From Chitinophaga eiseniae (GTDB taxonomy: Bacteria; Bacteroidota; Bacteroidia; Chitinophagales; Chitinophagaceae): a stretch of 64,000 nt of DNA. Positions 8,904 through 17,602 of the stretch are shown here, in pieces. Under the pieces are notes generated by a model that saw nothing but the letters and a program-made list of their open reading frames with translations, made no database searches and was not told the origin of the DNA. Within the stretch, counting starts at the first letter, position 1; each line of letters opens with the position of its first letter. The position numbers and the translations under genes were made by a program. The stretch covers positions 558,001 to 622,000 of the forward strand of contig NZ_FUWZ01000003.1 of assembly GCF_900167135.1 (NCBI RefSeq). Reading direction: 5' to 3'.

Positions 8904-8998
8904 CCCATAAAAAAAAGTTAATATTATTCAATAACTAAGTAACTTGGCAACGAAGCGCATATTGCTGCATCTATTTTCCATTAATTGCTGTAAAATGT

Positions 8999-10024
8999 AT
9001 GAGAAAGGTGGTTTCTTCGGGTCAACCAACAATAAAGGAAATTGCAAAAAGGCTGAATATCTCTGTATCTACTGTATCAAGGGCATTGCATGACCATCAC
9101 AGTATAGGATTGAGGACCAAAGCCCGCGTGAAAGCGCTGGCGGCAGAACTGAATTATGAGCGTAACCAGACTGCGGTTTACTTTCAACAGGGTAAAACTT
9201 TTACTATCGGTATCCTGTTGCCCGAACTGTCTGAAGCCTTCTTCTCCAGCGCCATCAGCGGCATCGAAGACACCGCCTACAGCAATAACTACACGGTACT
9301 GCTGGGCCAGTCGCACGACGACGAAGCCCGGGAAAAGCAGATCATCCAGAGCATGAAACAACACCGGGTAGATGGTTGTATCGTGTCTATCGGAAAAAAT
9401 ACCCGCAACTACGATCATTTTGAAATGCTGCGCCAGGCACGCATTCCGGTAGTATTCTTTGACCGGGTGCCGGACCTGCATGACATCCATGCCGTTTCCT
9501 GTAACCTGGAATCCGGCACCATACAGGCAGTGGATTTTCTGCTGAAAAAAGGACACCGCGTTATCGGGATGATCAACGGCCCGGAGCAGCTCGTGGCCAG
9601 CAAAGAAAGGGCTACCGGCTATATCAAGGCACTACGCAAACACCGGCTTAAATACGACCCCGAACTGATCGTTAACGCTGATCTCACCGCTGCCGGCACC
9701 GACAGCGCCATGGAATACCTGTTATCGCTGAAAAGGAAAGTTACCGCTGTCGTTACGTTCAACGACTACGTGGCCATGGATGCGGTACAATATGCACTGA
9801 AAAGAAAACTGGAAATAAATAAAGACATTACTTTTGTATCTTACGCCAACACACCGGTCAGCGGGTATACAGCTTTCCCACCGGCAGCGTCCGTAGAACA
9901 GTTCCCCTATGAGCAGGGGCAGGCTGCTACCAATATGCTGCTGTCGCTGCTGAATGGAGAACATCCGCTCAACGACTATACCAATACCATTATGGAATCA
10001 CGCCTGGTGATTCATGACCGGTAA
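8999..10024 (+). CDS. LacI-family transcriptional regulator
   Basis: 341 aa. The N-terminal helix-turn-helix and hinge are typical: PTIKEIAKRLNISVSTVSRA, then RTKARVKALAAELNYERN (about residues 10-60). A periplasmic-binding-protein-like effector domain follows, with TIGILLPELSEAFFSSAISG, VDGCIVSIGK, VVFFDRVP and VTAVVTFNDYVAMDAV. Control of sugar metabolism is the usual role. It lies directly upstream of the SGNH hydrolase gene, separated by a gap holding two LacI-type operator sequences (10180-10218), so that gene is the likely target. The effector is unknown. Confidence 0.93.
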   Translation: MRKVVSSGQPTIKEIAKRLNISVSTVSRALHDHHSIGLRTKARVKALAAELNYERNQTAVYFQQGKTFTIGILLPELSEAFFSSAISGIEDTAYSNNYTVLLGQSHDDEAREKQIIQSMKQHRVDGCIVSIGKNTRNYDHFEMLRQARIPVVFFDRVPDLHDIHAVSCNLESGTIQAVDFLLKKGHRVIGMINGPEQLVASKERATGYIKALRKHRLKYDPELIVNADLTAAGTDSAMEYLLSLKRKVTAVVTFNDYVAMDAVQYALKRKLEINKDITFVSYANTPVSGYTAFPPAASVEQFPYEQGQAATNMLLSLLNGEHPLNDYTNTIMESRLVIHDR

Positions 10025-10041
10025 AAACCAGTCCGCTTTGG

Positions 10042-10084
10042 CGATAACCCTGCCACAGTAGGATACCGTGGCACAGGCTTATCG
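10042..10084 (+). terminator. Imperfect stem-loop after the LacI-type gene
   Basis: CGATAA and CTGCCAC on the left can pair with GTGGCACAG and TTATCG on the right, with small bulges. No clean T-run follows, so termination is possible but not strongly supported. Confidence 0.35.
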
Positions 10085-10179
10085 ACCTCATTGTTCGCTG
10101 TTCTGTTATTGCTGCTTGGAGCTAAATCTATTTTCTGTAATTGCACCACTATTTTAGAGAATTCTTTTCATATTCCGTG

Positions 10180-10218
10180 TACGCAAACGCTTGCGTTATC
10201 CGCGCAAGCGTTTGCGTA
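10180..10218. promoter_or_regulatory. Paired LacI-family operators forming a 16-bp inverted repeat
   Basis: TACGCAAACGCTTGCG (10180-10195) and its exact reverse complement CGCAAGCGTTTGCGTA (10203-10218) flank the 7-nt spacer TTATCCG. Each arm holds a 14-bp near-palindrome, CGCAAACGCTTGCG, with the central CG typical of LacI/CcpA-type sites. The two centres are 21 bp apart, about two helical turns. The pair sits between the LacI gene and the SGNH hydrolase start. Confidence 0.8.
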
Positions 10219-10285
10219 AAGGCGTTAAAACATGCATTTCTCTCTCTTTTCCTGTATCTTGTCCGGTGCTAATCAATCATCACGT

Positions 10286-11371
10286 ATGAAGAACAAAACG
10301 ATGCTATCCCTGATGGCACTGCTGATGTACTGCGGCAGCCTCTTTGCACAAACACCCGCTCTTGTTTACCACGATGCCATGACGTTCCCGGTGATCGGTA
10401 AATATCACACCGAACCCAACTACAACCGGCTGCCGGCTAAGTATGAAAAAACAGTCAGGCCCGCTGTATGGGCGCTAAGCCGCAATAGCGCCGGCGTCGC
10501 CATCCGGTTCCGTACCAACGCCACCACCATCGCCGCCCGCTGGAAAGTGCTCAACAACAACGCCATGAACCATATGACCGCCACCGGCATCAGAGGCCTC
10601 GACCTCTACGCGCTGGTCAATCAGCAATGGCAGTTCGTTAACAGCGCCATCCCCGGCAACGATGCCCGCTCCGAAAAAACGATCCTCAAAAAGGGCGACG
10701 GCGCCTGGCGGGAATATGTACTCTTCCTTCCACTGTATGACGGCGTGGATTCCCTCTCCATCGGCGTGAATACAGGCGCTGACATAACACCACCGCAGCA
10801 ATCCCTGCTGATGGACAAAAAACCAATCGTCTACTATGGCAGCAGCATCGCCCAGGGCGGGTGCGCCTCCCGCCCCGGCATGGCCTACACCAACATCCTC
10901 GTCCGCCAGCTGCAACGCCCTATTATCAACCTCGGCTTCAGTGGCAACGGTATGTTTGAAACCGCTGTAGGCGAAGCCATCTGTGAAACAGACCCTTCAC
11001 TCATTGTCATCGATTGTAATCCGAATACTTCACCGGAACTGATCCATGAACGCGCCGTGAAACTGGTAGAACAAATACGCGCCTGTAAACCGCAAACACC
11101 GGTGTTGCTGGTGGAGAACTACCTGTATGAACATGCTTACTTCGAAAAAGATATTCATGATATCGTCTTCCGCAAAAGAGCGGAACTGAAAAAAGCCTAC
11201 AACGACCTGAAAAAGGCAGGTGTCAAAAATCTGCACTACATCAGCGGCGAAGGCTTTCTCGGCGCCGATCACGAAGGCACAGTGGACGGCGTACACCCCA
11301 CCGATGTAGGCATGGAACGCTTCGCCGCCCATATCCTCCCTACCCTTCGTAAACTGACGAAAGGACTCTAA
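10286..11371 (+). CDS. Secreted SGNH/GDSL-type esterase
   Basis: 361 aa from the ATG at 10286, which begins a normal signal peptide (MKNKTMLSLMALLMYCGSLF, then AQ); an ATG at 10232 would add 18 residues that do not fit. An N-terminal beta-rich accessory domain (about 25-175) is followed by an SGNH catalytic domain. Block I is VYYGSSIAQGG (nucleophile Ser186 or 187), block II is NLGFSGNG (217-222), block III is CNPNT (244-248) and block V is DGVHPTDVG (Asp334/His337). The family includes carbohydrate deacetylases. It is probably periplasmic or surface-exposed and under the LacI regulator next door, through the paired operators 68 bp upstream. Confidence 0.87.
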   Translation: MKNKTMLSLMALLMYCGSLFAQTPALVYHDAMTFPVIGKYHTEPNYNRLPAKYEKTVRPAVWALSRNSAGVAIRFRTNATTIAARWKVLNNNAMNHMTATGIRGLDLYALVNQQWQFVNSAIPGNDARSEKTILKKGDGAWREYVLFLPLYDGVDSLSIGVNTGADITPPQQSLLMDKKPIVYYGSSIAQGGCASRPGMAYTNILVRQLQRPIINLGFSGNGMFETAVGEAICETDPSLIVIDCNPNTSPELIHERAVKLVEQIRACKPQTPVLLVENYLYEHAYFEKDIHDIVFRKRAELKKAYNDLKKAGVKNLHYISGEGFLGADHEGTVDGVHPTDVGMERFAAHILPTLRKLTKGL

Positions 11372-11402
11372 ACACTGCAACCGCCTGACTATCACACACA
11401 TC

Positions 11403-11433
11403 AATTTCCCGGGGTTACCACCCGGGGAAATTT
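11403..11433 (+). terminator. Rho-independent-type hairpin after the SGNH hydrolase gene
   Basis: AATTTCCC and GGG pair with CCC and GGGAAATT around TTACCA, with one bulge, followed by a T-rich run (TCGTTTCTTCATTTTT). Confidence 0.65.
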
Positions 11434-11493
11434 ATCGTTTCTTCATTTTTTAGTTTATATATTGGACGCCAGTATTTATTTAAAACCACGATA

Positions 11494-12162
11494 GTGAAAA
11501 AGAAACTCTTTGTGCTCGGTAGCCTGGTCCTGGCATTTTTCAGCGCTGTAGCCAACCCGGCAGACAGCGTCCGGATCAAAGGCATACCCTATCCCTGTAG
11601 CTGGATCAACACACCGAAAAATTTTAATGCGGCTGCAGACAGCCTCTCCATCACCGCCGGACAAGGCTCTGATTTCTACAACTACCCCGGCGGCAACTAC
11701 AACATCGCCACCGCTCCCATCCTGGTGTTTAAGCCGGACGAGAACTTTGTGCTGACCGCTAAAATCAAGGTGGACTTCAAAAAAACATACGACGGCGGCG
11801 CCATCTATGTCATGGTGGACTCCACCCAGTACATCAAATTCCTCTTTGAAAACAGCCACTATGGCAAACTTGCAATCTGCTCCGGCGTCACCAACACGTA
11901 TACGGACGACAGCAACAATGCCATCACCACTAAAAACGAAGTGTATTTCAGGCTGGCGAAATCAGGAAATATGTTCGGGCTTTTTTATTCGCTCGAAGGA
12001 AAAAACTGGGAAGCTGTGCGACTCGTCAACTTTGTGCCGAAAGCGCCTATCCGGGTAGGCTTCTCCTCCCAGTCCCCGCTGGGAGAAACCTGTACCAGCA
12101 CTTTCTCGGAGATCGTATACACGCCGGGAGTGTTTAAAGATGCTAAAACAGGCGGTATGTAG
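11494..12162 (+). CDS. DUF1349 family secreted protein (concanavalin-like fold)
   Basis: 222 aa, starting at GTG (11494), which begins a clear signal peptide (KKKLFVLGSLVLAFFSAVA). The mature part resembles DUF1349: WINTPKNF near residue 44, TAPILVFKPDENFVLTAKI, YDGGAIYVMVDSTQYIKFLF, VYFRLAKSGNMFGLFYS and APIRVGFSSQSPLG. The family adopts a jelly-roll lectin-like fold and often occurs with carbohydrate-active enzymes. It follows the SGNH hydrolase gene on the same strand but behind a terminator, so it may be transcribed separately. Function unknown. Confidence 0.8.
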   Translation: MKKKLFVLGSLVLAFFSAVANPADSVRIKGIPYPCSWINTPKNFNAAADSLSITAGQGSDFYNYPGGNYNIATAPILVFKPDENFVLTAKIKVDFKKTYDGGAIYVMVDSTQYIKFLFENSHYGKLAICSGVTNTYTDDSNNAITTKNEVYFRLAKSGNMFGLFYSLEGKNWEAVRLVNFVPKAPIRVGFSSQSPLGETCTSTFSEIVYTPGVFKDAKTGGM

Positions 12163-12165
12163 TCT

Positions 12166-12380
12166 CGCAAAGAAGCAAAGCAGCAAAGCACGCAAAGATT
12201 TTTTAAGATTAAAATAAGAAAGCAAAGGGGCGGAGATCAAATTTGATCCCCACCCCTTTGCTTTTCTTTAGTCGCTCCTCTATAGTCTTTACTTTCTTTG
12301 TCTTCTTTGCTGTCTTTATTTTCTTAATTTTCTTATTTATCTCTTTGCGCGCTTTGCTGCGCTGCGTCTTTGCGTGCAAG
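12166..12380. repeat. Nested inverted repeat: outer CAAAGC-rich arms around an inner 20-bp hairpin
   Basis: The outer arms (about 12166-12220 and 12325-12380) are degenerate complements made of GCAAAG/CTTTGC units. Inside lie arms 12222-12241 and 12242-12261 (GCAAAGGGGCGGAGATCAAA and its complement, two mismatches), a strong hairpin with T-rich flanks that probably terminates both convergent genes. The right outer arm runs into the last ~16 codons of the peptidase gene. Confidence 0.75.
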
Positions 12381-14546
12381 ATGCGCGTCAAAATAATCTG
12401 TGATCTTCTGCATCAGGTGTACCCTGTCTTTACCAAGCACATTGTGCAGGTGACCGGGATATACAAAGTAATCCACCTGAACACCGTTGTCCACACAGGC
12501 CCTGAGGAAGTTGATGGAATGTTGCCATACCACCACGTCATCGTTGGTACCGTGGATCAGCATCAGCTGCCCTTTCAGGTTTTTTGTTTGGGTGAGCAGG
12601 TTGGAATTGGCATACCCTTCCGGATTCTGCTGTGGCGTATCCATGTAACGTTCCGTGTACATCACTTCATACATGCTCCAATCAATCACCGGGCCGCCGG
12701 CCACGCCGGCCTGAAACACGCCCGGATGACGCAGCATCAGCGATGTGGTCATAAAACCGCCGAAGCTCCAGCCATGTACGCCCATCTTCTGTTGATTTAC
12801 ATAAGGCAGTGATTTCAGGTAAGCCACACCCTGCAACTGATCATTCATTTCCACGGTGCCCAGCCGGCGGAAAGTAGCCTGTTCAAAAGCCATGCCCCTG
12901 TTGGCGCTGCCGCGGCCGTCCATCGTGAACACCACGTACCCGCGCTGTGCCATATACTCATACCACAGGTTGCCGCTGTAAGGGAAAGTATTGCGGATCA
13001 GCTGCACATTAGGCCCGTTATACAGGTATACGATCACCGGGTACTGACGGGTGCTGTCGAAATCCACCGGCAATATCAGTTTACCATAAAGCGGCGTGCC
13101 ATCGTCAGCTTTCAGTGTCACCTGCCTGATCTCCGGCCGTTTGAAATTTTTCAGCGGATCTGCCGCCTTCAGGATAGTCTCTGCATACCTGCCGTTCAAC
13201 CCCGTGATAACGGCCATAGAAGGCACGTCTTTCGAAGTGTAGCTGTCCAGCACATAATCGCCGTTGCTGCTCACCTGTATATCGTGCCAGCCTGCTGCCT
13301 GGTCCAGGCGACGCAGCGCGCCGGTCTTCAGGTTTACAGCATAACCATGTTTTTCCATGGGGCTTTCTTTGGCGGCCGTAATGATCACTTCATTGGTGGC
13401 ATTATGAAAACCCTGTAATTCATTAACTACCCAGTCGCCTTTTGTCAGTTGCTTTTGCAGTTGACCGGCGGTATTGTACAGATACAAGTGCGTATAGCCG
13501 TCACGGTCACTCCACCAGATAAACTGATCGGGTTTGCCCGGCACAAAAGTGAGCGGGTGTGACGGATGCACATATTTGGGATCTTTTTCTTCAAAAAGTG
13601 TTTTGATCAGTTCTCCTGTAGTGGCGCTGTACTGGTTGAGCGACAAGTGGTTCTGGTCCCTGTTGAGCAGCGCCACGTAAACGGACTGCTGGTCAGGCGC
13701 CCAGGTAACACAGGTCAGGTAGTGATCTGCTTCACCGGTTGTTTTCAGGAAGACGGTTTTGCGGGTAGATGGCTGATAGATGCCCAGGGTTACCTCGTGG
13801 GATTTACCACCGGCCATGGGATATTTGATGATATTGGCATGTGCGGGCACTACCGACCAGTCGATGACCGGATAATCGTTGACCATACGCTGGTCCATCC
13901 GGTAAAAGGCTACCAGGTCGCCCTGTGGGGAGAAAAAGATGCCTCTGTCGATGCCGAATTCCTCACGATGCACACTTTTACCGTTCACAATATTGATGTC
14001 TGCATCCTGTGTCACGGGGAGTTCCTGGCCATCGGCGGTACGCAGCAGGAGATTATTTTTTACCGTATAGGCAATGTAACGGCTTTGGGGGTTGACGGTT
14101 ACGTTTTCAGCATCTTGCGGCAGCGCGCACCATTTGCTGAAAGTGATCGTTCTGTTTTCCACGGTGCCATTATACAGGTCGTTGCCCATGGCAAACCAGG
14201 CGTGTGTGTTGTCCAGCCAGTGCAGGGCGGGTAAGGCGCGTAAAGGCCGTTGGGAAAAAAGTTGCTGATTGAGGGTATTCAGTGCCAGCAGGGTATCTGT
14301 TTTGGGCAGCGCTCTTCCGCCCAATACGGTGTATTTCACCCATACCTGCTGATTGCCGGCTATCACCGCCCTGGTGTAGGCATTTTCGCCGGGTAACCAC
14401 TCAAATTGTTTTAGTCTTTCAGGCGCCAGGTCCGCACGGAGCCCATTGGTAGCCTGTGTCATGGTGTACATTTGCTGCTGGGCGCGGGCATTTTGGATGC
14501 CGCCGGCCATGCAACCTGCCAAAAGCAGTATCAGTCCTCTTTTCAT
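12333..14546 (-). CDS. Secreted S9 family dipeptidyl peptidase (DPP-IV-like)
   Basis: 737 aa with a signal peptide (GLILLLAGCMAGGIQNARA). An N-terminal beta-propeller domain (about 40-480) includes VHREEFGIDRGIFFSPQG, where the EE pair matches the residues that bind the substrate N-terminus in DPP-IV. The C-terminal alpha/beta-hydrolase domain has the nucleophile in GVHGWSFGGFMTT, the acid in IHGTNDDVV and the histidine in YPGHLHNVLG. It probably removes N-terminal dipeptides in the periplasm. The last residues (ARKDAAQQSAQRDK) are encoded by one arm of the intergenic repeat, so the natural C-terminus may have been extended or replaced. Confidence 0.92.
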   Translation of the reverse strand: MKRGLILLLAGCMAGGIQNARAQQQMYTMTQATNGLRADLAPERLKQFEWLPGENAYTRAVIAGNQQVWVKYTVLGGRALPKTDTLLALNTLNQQLFSQRPLRALPALHWLDNTHAWFAMGNDLYNGTVENRTITFSKWCALPQDAENVTVNPQSRYIAYTVKNNLLLRTADGQELPVTQDADINIVNGKSVHREEFGIDRGIFFSPQGDLVAFYRMDQRMVNDYPVIDWSVVPAHANIIKYPMAGGKSHEVTLGIYQPSTRKTVFLKTTGEADHYLTCVTWAPDQQSVYVALLNRDQNHLSLNQYSATTGELIKTLFEEKDPKYVHPSHPLTFVPGKPDQFIWWSDRDGYTHLYLYNTAGQLQKQLTKGDWVVNELQGFHNATNEVIITAAKESPMEKHGYAVNLKTGALRRLDQAAGWHDIQVSSNGDYVLDSYTSKDVPSMAVITGLNGRYAETILKAADPLKNFKRPEIRQVTLKADDGTPLYGKLILPVDFDSTRQYPVIVYLYNGPNVQLIRNTFPYSGNLWYEYMAQRGYVVFTMDGRGSANRGMAFEQATFRRLGTVEMNDQLQGVAYLKSLPYVNQQKMGVHGWSFGGFMTTSLMLRHPGVFQAGVAGGPVIDWSMYEVMYTERYMDTPQQNPEGYANSNLLTQTKNLKGQLMLIHGTNDDVVVWQHSINFLRACVDNGVQVDYFVYPGHLHNVLGKDRVHLMQKITDYFDAHLARKDAAQQSAQRDK

Positions 14547-14564
14547 CCTTACATTTTAAGGTTC

Positions 14565-14572
14565 CAAATGTA
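14565..14572 (-). promoter_or_regulatory. Bacteroidota -7 element for the S9 peptidase gene
   Basis: TACATTTG on the minus strand, 18 bp before the start codon, matches TANNTTTG. I found no clear -33 TTTG at the usual spacing. Confidence 0.45.
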
Positions 14573-14663
14573 AAGAATTACGAGGTATGCACCACCGTCA
14601 GGGAAGCTATGCGGACAAATATCAGGATAAAAGGAGGGGGAAGATGCGGGTTAAACGGGGGTA

Positions 14664-15617
14664 TCAACCTTTATTCATGACGAGGTTGCGTTGTATCCAT
14701 TCGCGTTCTTCTGGCAGCAGGTACGCTGCTCTTTTCTCGGTGATCCAGGAGAAAGTCTTTTTTACTTCGCTTTTAACAGTACGGAAGCGGAACAGGAACT
14801 CCATGCCCAGCATCAGGTCAGTAAAGCCGTTTTTAAATGTTTCCAGTGAAAGCCGGCCGCTGCTGCGTCTTTTAGAGAGCATTTCGGTAATGCGGGTGAT
14901 GACCGCCTGTATGGCGCTTTCGTCTGCATATTTATAAATTGCCTCCATCGCTTCTGATTTCAGCTGGCCGCGGAGCAGGCAGCGGGCGTAAAACAGCGCT
15001 TCTTTCTCTTTTTCAATATCAGCAATGGTAGCAAATGCCAGCCCTTTTACATCCTGGCGCGGGTGTTCCAGCAGGCGTTTGAGCGCTGACAGGCTTTTTT
15101 TAGTGGCCACTTTGTGCAACAATAAGACTATATAATATATATCATATTCATTTACAGTCCGTTTTAACAAATTCAGCGCCCATTCTTCCACTTGTGGGTT
15201 ATTAGTGCCGCGGAGGGCGAAAAGTGCGGAGCGGCGCACATTATTATTGAGCGACAGGGTATTGTTCAGCAGCGGGTCGAGGTTCATGTAACCGGGGATC
15301 TGAGGGCCGCGTTCCAGGTCCTGCTGGATAGCGGTGATCATATCCGGTTCCTGTTCCACCCGCAGGCGGTCCAGCATAAACCGGATCACTTCCGGGTCAT
15401 TGGTGTTCCTGGAGAGCTGAATAATAATAAAGCCGGCGGCTCTTCGTTTTTCCTTATCAGGTTCTGTTGCGATATATTGGTACAGAATCGGCACATACGC
15501 GTGGTTGGCCAGCTGTTCGGCCTCGCGGAGCGCCTGCCAGCTGATGGTTTGGGAGTCATTCAACTGTTCCGAGCGGTCGCATATACGTGTGACAAGGTTA
15601 ATGAGATAATCATTCAT
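14664..15617 (-). CDS. HEAT-repeat-like helical protein
   Basis: 317 aa, all-helical, with no signal peptide or membrane segment. Repeating ~35-residue helical pairs are visible, for example VPILYQYIATEPDKEKRRAA, DPLLNNTLSLNNNVRRSALF, LKRLLEHPRQDVKGLAFATI and FYARCLLRGQLKSEAMEAIY. These fit HEAT or PBS-lyase-type repeats. Such proteins are usually scaffolds. It sits between the peptidase and the divergent operon at 15.8 kb with no clear functional link. Confidence 0.6.
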   Translation of the reverse strand: MNDYLINLVTRICDRSEQLNDSQTISWQALREAEQLANHAYVPILYQYIATEPDKEKRRAAGFIIIQLSRNTNDPEVIRFMLDRLRVEQEPDMITAIQQDLERGPQIPGYMNLDPLLNNTLSLNNNVRRSALFALRGTNNPQVEEWALNLLKRTVNEYDIYYIVLLLHKVATKKSLSALKRLLEHPRQDVKGLAFATIADIEKEKEALFYARCLLRGQLKSEAMEAIYKYADESAIQAVITRITEMLSKRRSSGRLSLETFKNGFTDLMLGMEFLFRFRTVKSEVKKTFSWITEKRAAYLLPEEREWIQRNLVMNKG

Positions 15618-15724
15618 CCTGAGTTATTTTGATCTGCTACCCTCTGTTTTCAATTATCATACCAACCTGAACAAAAAGCGGGAAAAGGGCTACGGGAGGG
15701 CTTTATCAATTAACAGTTTTATGT

Positions 15725-15732
15725 TACATTTG
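15725..15732 (+). promoter_or_regulatory. Bacteroidota -7 element for the heptose/glycosyltransferase operon
   Basis: TACATTTG matches TANNTTTG, 46 bp before the ATG at 15779. The -33 region is not clear (a TTTA lies about 20 bp upstream). Confidence 0.45.
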
Positions 15733-15778
15733 CCCCTGTATTTTTGGACAGGTTTTGATACTGAATAGAACGAAAAGC

Positions 15779-17044
15779 ATGCACATACTACTCAAAAACG
15801 TAAAGGTTATAGCGCCTTCCTCTCCCTTTCACGGGCAGCAAAAAGACATTTCCATACAGAACGGCATTATCCAACAGGTGGGCGACCACCTGGAAGATGC
15901 ACGGGCAACGGTGATCTCCGGAGAGAACCTGCACGTGTCTGCAGGCTGGATGGACATTTTCGCCCACTTCTGCGACCCAGGGCTGGAGCACAAGGAAGAC
16001 CTCTATACCGGCGTAAAAGCTGCGGCTACAGGCGGTTACACTACCGTAATGGTAGTGCCCAACACCCAACCGGCCCTGCACACCAAACCGCAGATCGAGT
16101 ATGTACTCAGCAAAACCCGCCATGCCGCAGCCACCGTACTGCCTATCGGCGCGGTCACCAAAAACCTGGAAGGTACCGGCCTCGCTGAAATGTATGAAAT
16201 GCAGCAAAACGGCGCAGTCGCTTTCTCCGACGGCCTCAAACCGTTACAGTCCCCCGGACTGATGCTCAAAGCCCTGCAATACATCAAAGCTTTTGACGGT
16301 ACGCTGATCCAGCTGCCGGACGATCAGAGCATCTCCTCCCATGGCCTCATGCACGAAGGCATCTACTCCACCCAGCTGGGCATGCCCGGCAAACCGGCGC
16401 TGGCAGAAGAACTGATTATTCAGCGTGACCTGGAACTGGCTAAATACACAGACTCCCGCATTCATATCACGGGCGTTAGCACCCGCAAATCCATAGAACT
16501 GATCGCCGCCGCCAAAGCAGACGGCATCAAAGTGACCTGCTCTGTCACCCCCTACCACCTGTCGCTCACCGACGGGCAACTGATCAGCTACGATTCCAAC
16601 CTGAAGGTAAATCCGCCGCTGCGCAGCGCAGATGACGTGAAAGCCATCCAGGATGCCATCGTACACGGCACGGTAGACTGCTTCGCCACCCACCACGTAC
16701 CCCAGGAATGGGATGCCAAACAAGTAGAGTTCGAATATGCAAAAAACGGCATGATCGGCCTGGAAAGCAGCTTCGGCGTGATCCGCCACTACCTGCCGCA
16801 ACTGCCGCTGGAGCAACATATCGCGATGCTGACAGAGAAACCGCGTGCCATCTTCAAACAGCCGCAGCCTGAGATCCGGGACGGCGCCGCCGCCAACCTC
16901 ACCATCTTCGATCCGGCAGCAGCATGGGAATTCACGACAGCCCATATCGCCTCCAGATCAAAAAATTCGGCTTATATTGGCTCCTCACTGAAAGGCAAGG
17001 TTATTGCTACGGTGAATGGTCCTATTTTTCACATCAACAAATAA
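15779..17044 (+). CDS. Dihydroorotase homologue with a degenerate active site
   Basis: 421 aa from the ATG at 15779. The overall fold is clearly type-I dihydroorotase (AATGGYTTVMVVPNTQP, VTCSVTPYHLSLTD, LKVNPPLRSADD, GMIGLESSFGV), but the metal and substrate residues are changed. The HxH in the usual DLHVHFREPG reads DIFAHFCDPG. The HCED region reads QLPDD. The second His of HxxHxST reads HITGVST. The catalytic ATDHAP reads ATHHVP. It is therefore very probably not an active dihydroorotase. Inactive homologues elsewhere (Pseudomonas PyrC') help assemble aspartate transcarbamoylase; a similar structural role or a new one is inferred. It heads the operon with DUF4199 and glycosyltransferase genes, 6 bp from the next gene. 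Confidence 0.85.
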   Translation: MHILLKNVKVIAPSSPFHGQQKDISIQNGIIQQVGDHLEDARATVISGENLHVSAGWMDIFAHFCDPGLEHKEDLYTGVKAAATGGYTTVMVVPNTQPALHTKPQIEYVLSKTRHAAATVLPIGAVTKNLEGTGLAEMYEMQQNGAVAFSDGLKPLQSPGLMLKALQYIKAFDGTLIQLPDDQSISSHGLMHEGIYSTQLGMPGKPALAEELIIQRDLELAKYTDSRIHITGVSTRKSIELIAAAKADGIKVTCSVTPYHLSLTDGQLISYDSNLKVNPPLRSADDVKAIQDAIVHGTVDCFATHHVPQEWDAKQVEFEYAKNGMIGLESSFGVIRHYLPQLPLEQHIAMLTEKPRAIFKQPQPEIRDGAAANLTIFDPAAAWEFTTAHIASRSKNSAYIGSSLKGKVIATVNGPIFHINK

Positions 17045-17050
17045 ACCTAT

Positions 17051-17587
17051 ATGCTGCAATCTTCTAATCCCGGGGTGAAATGGGGTATCATCGCCGGCAT
17101 TGTTCTTATTTTGTTGAATGTGGGATCATGGATGGCCGGCCATGAAGTATTGTTTTCCTTTCTGAACGGCATCGCCCAAATGATACTGCTGATCGTTTTC
17201 GCTATCCTGGCAGGAAAAGAACGAAAGAGACAGGTAGGCCCCTATGTCGGTTTTAAAACCATGATTAAACCGGTGTACACCACTTTTATTATCAGTACAC
17301 TAATGATAACCGTCTATCAGTTTGTATTATATAAGTATATCGATCCGAATCTCTCCGAAGCATTCAAACAACACACGCTCGCCACAACGGAACGCGTGTT
17401 GCGGTCTTTCGGGGCGCCACAGGACCAGCTGGAAAGCCAACTGGACAGCATCAACAGCACTGACTTTTCAGTGAGCTTCTCCAAGTCTTTCCTCGATTAC
17501 CTGAGAAACGTGATCTTTTATTTTGCCGTATCCGCTATCATTGCGCTGATCCTGCGTAAAAAAGCGCCGGAGCAAAAACATTCATAA
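17051..17587 (+). CDS. DUF4199 membrane protein
   Basis: 178 aa with about four membrane segments: GIIAGIVLILLNVGSWMAG, a second around FLNGIAQMILLIVFAILAG, a third around TTFIISTLMITVYQFVLY and a C-terminal VIFYFAVSAIIALILRK. The soluble part between the third and fourth is amphipathic. Matches the DUF4199 family, which is essentially limited to Bacteroidota. It lies 6 bp after the dihydroorotase homologue and 15 bp before the GT2 gene. Function unknown. Confidence 0.8.
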   Translation: MLQSSNPGVKWGIIAGIVLILLNVGSWMAGHEVLFSFLNGIAQMILLIVFAILAGKERKRQVGPYVGFKTMIKPVYTTFIISTLMITVYQFVLYKYIDPNLSEAFKQHTLATTERVLRSFGAPQDQLESQLDSINSTDFSVSFSKSFLDYLRNVIFYFAVSAIIALILRKKAPEQKHS

Positions 17588-17602
17588 TACTATTCTATAA
17601 AA

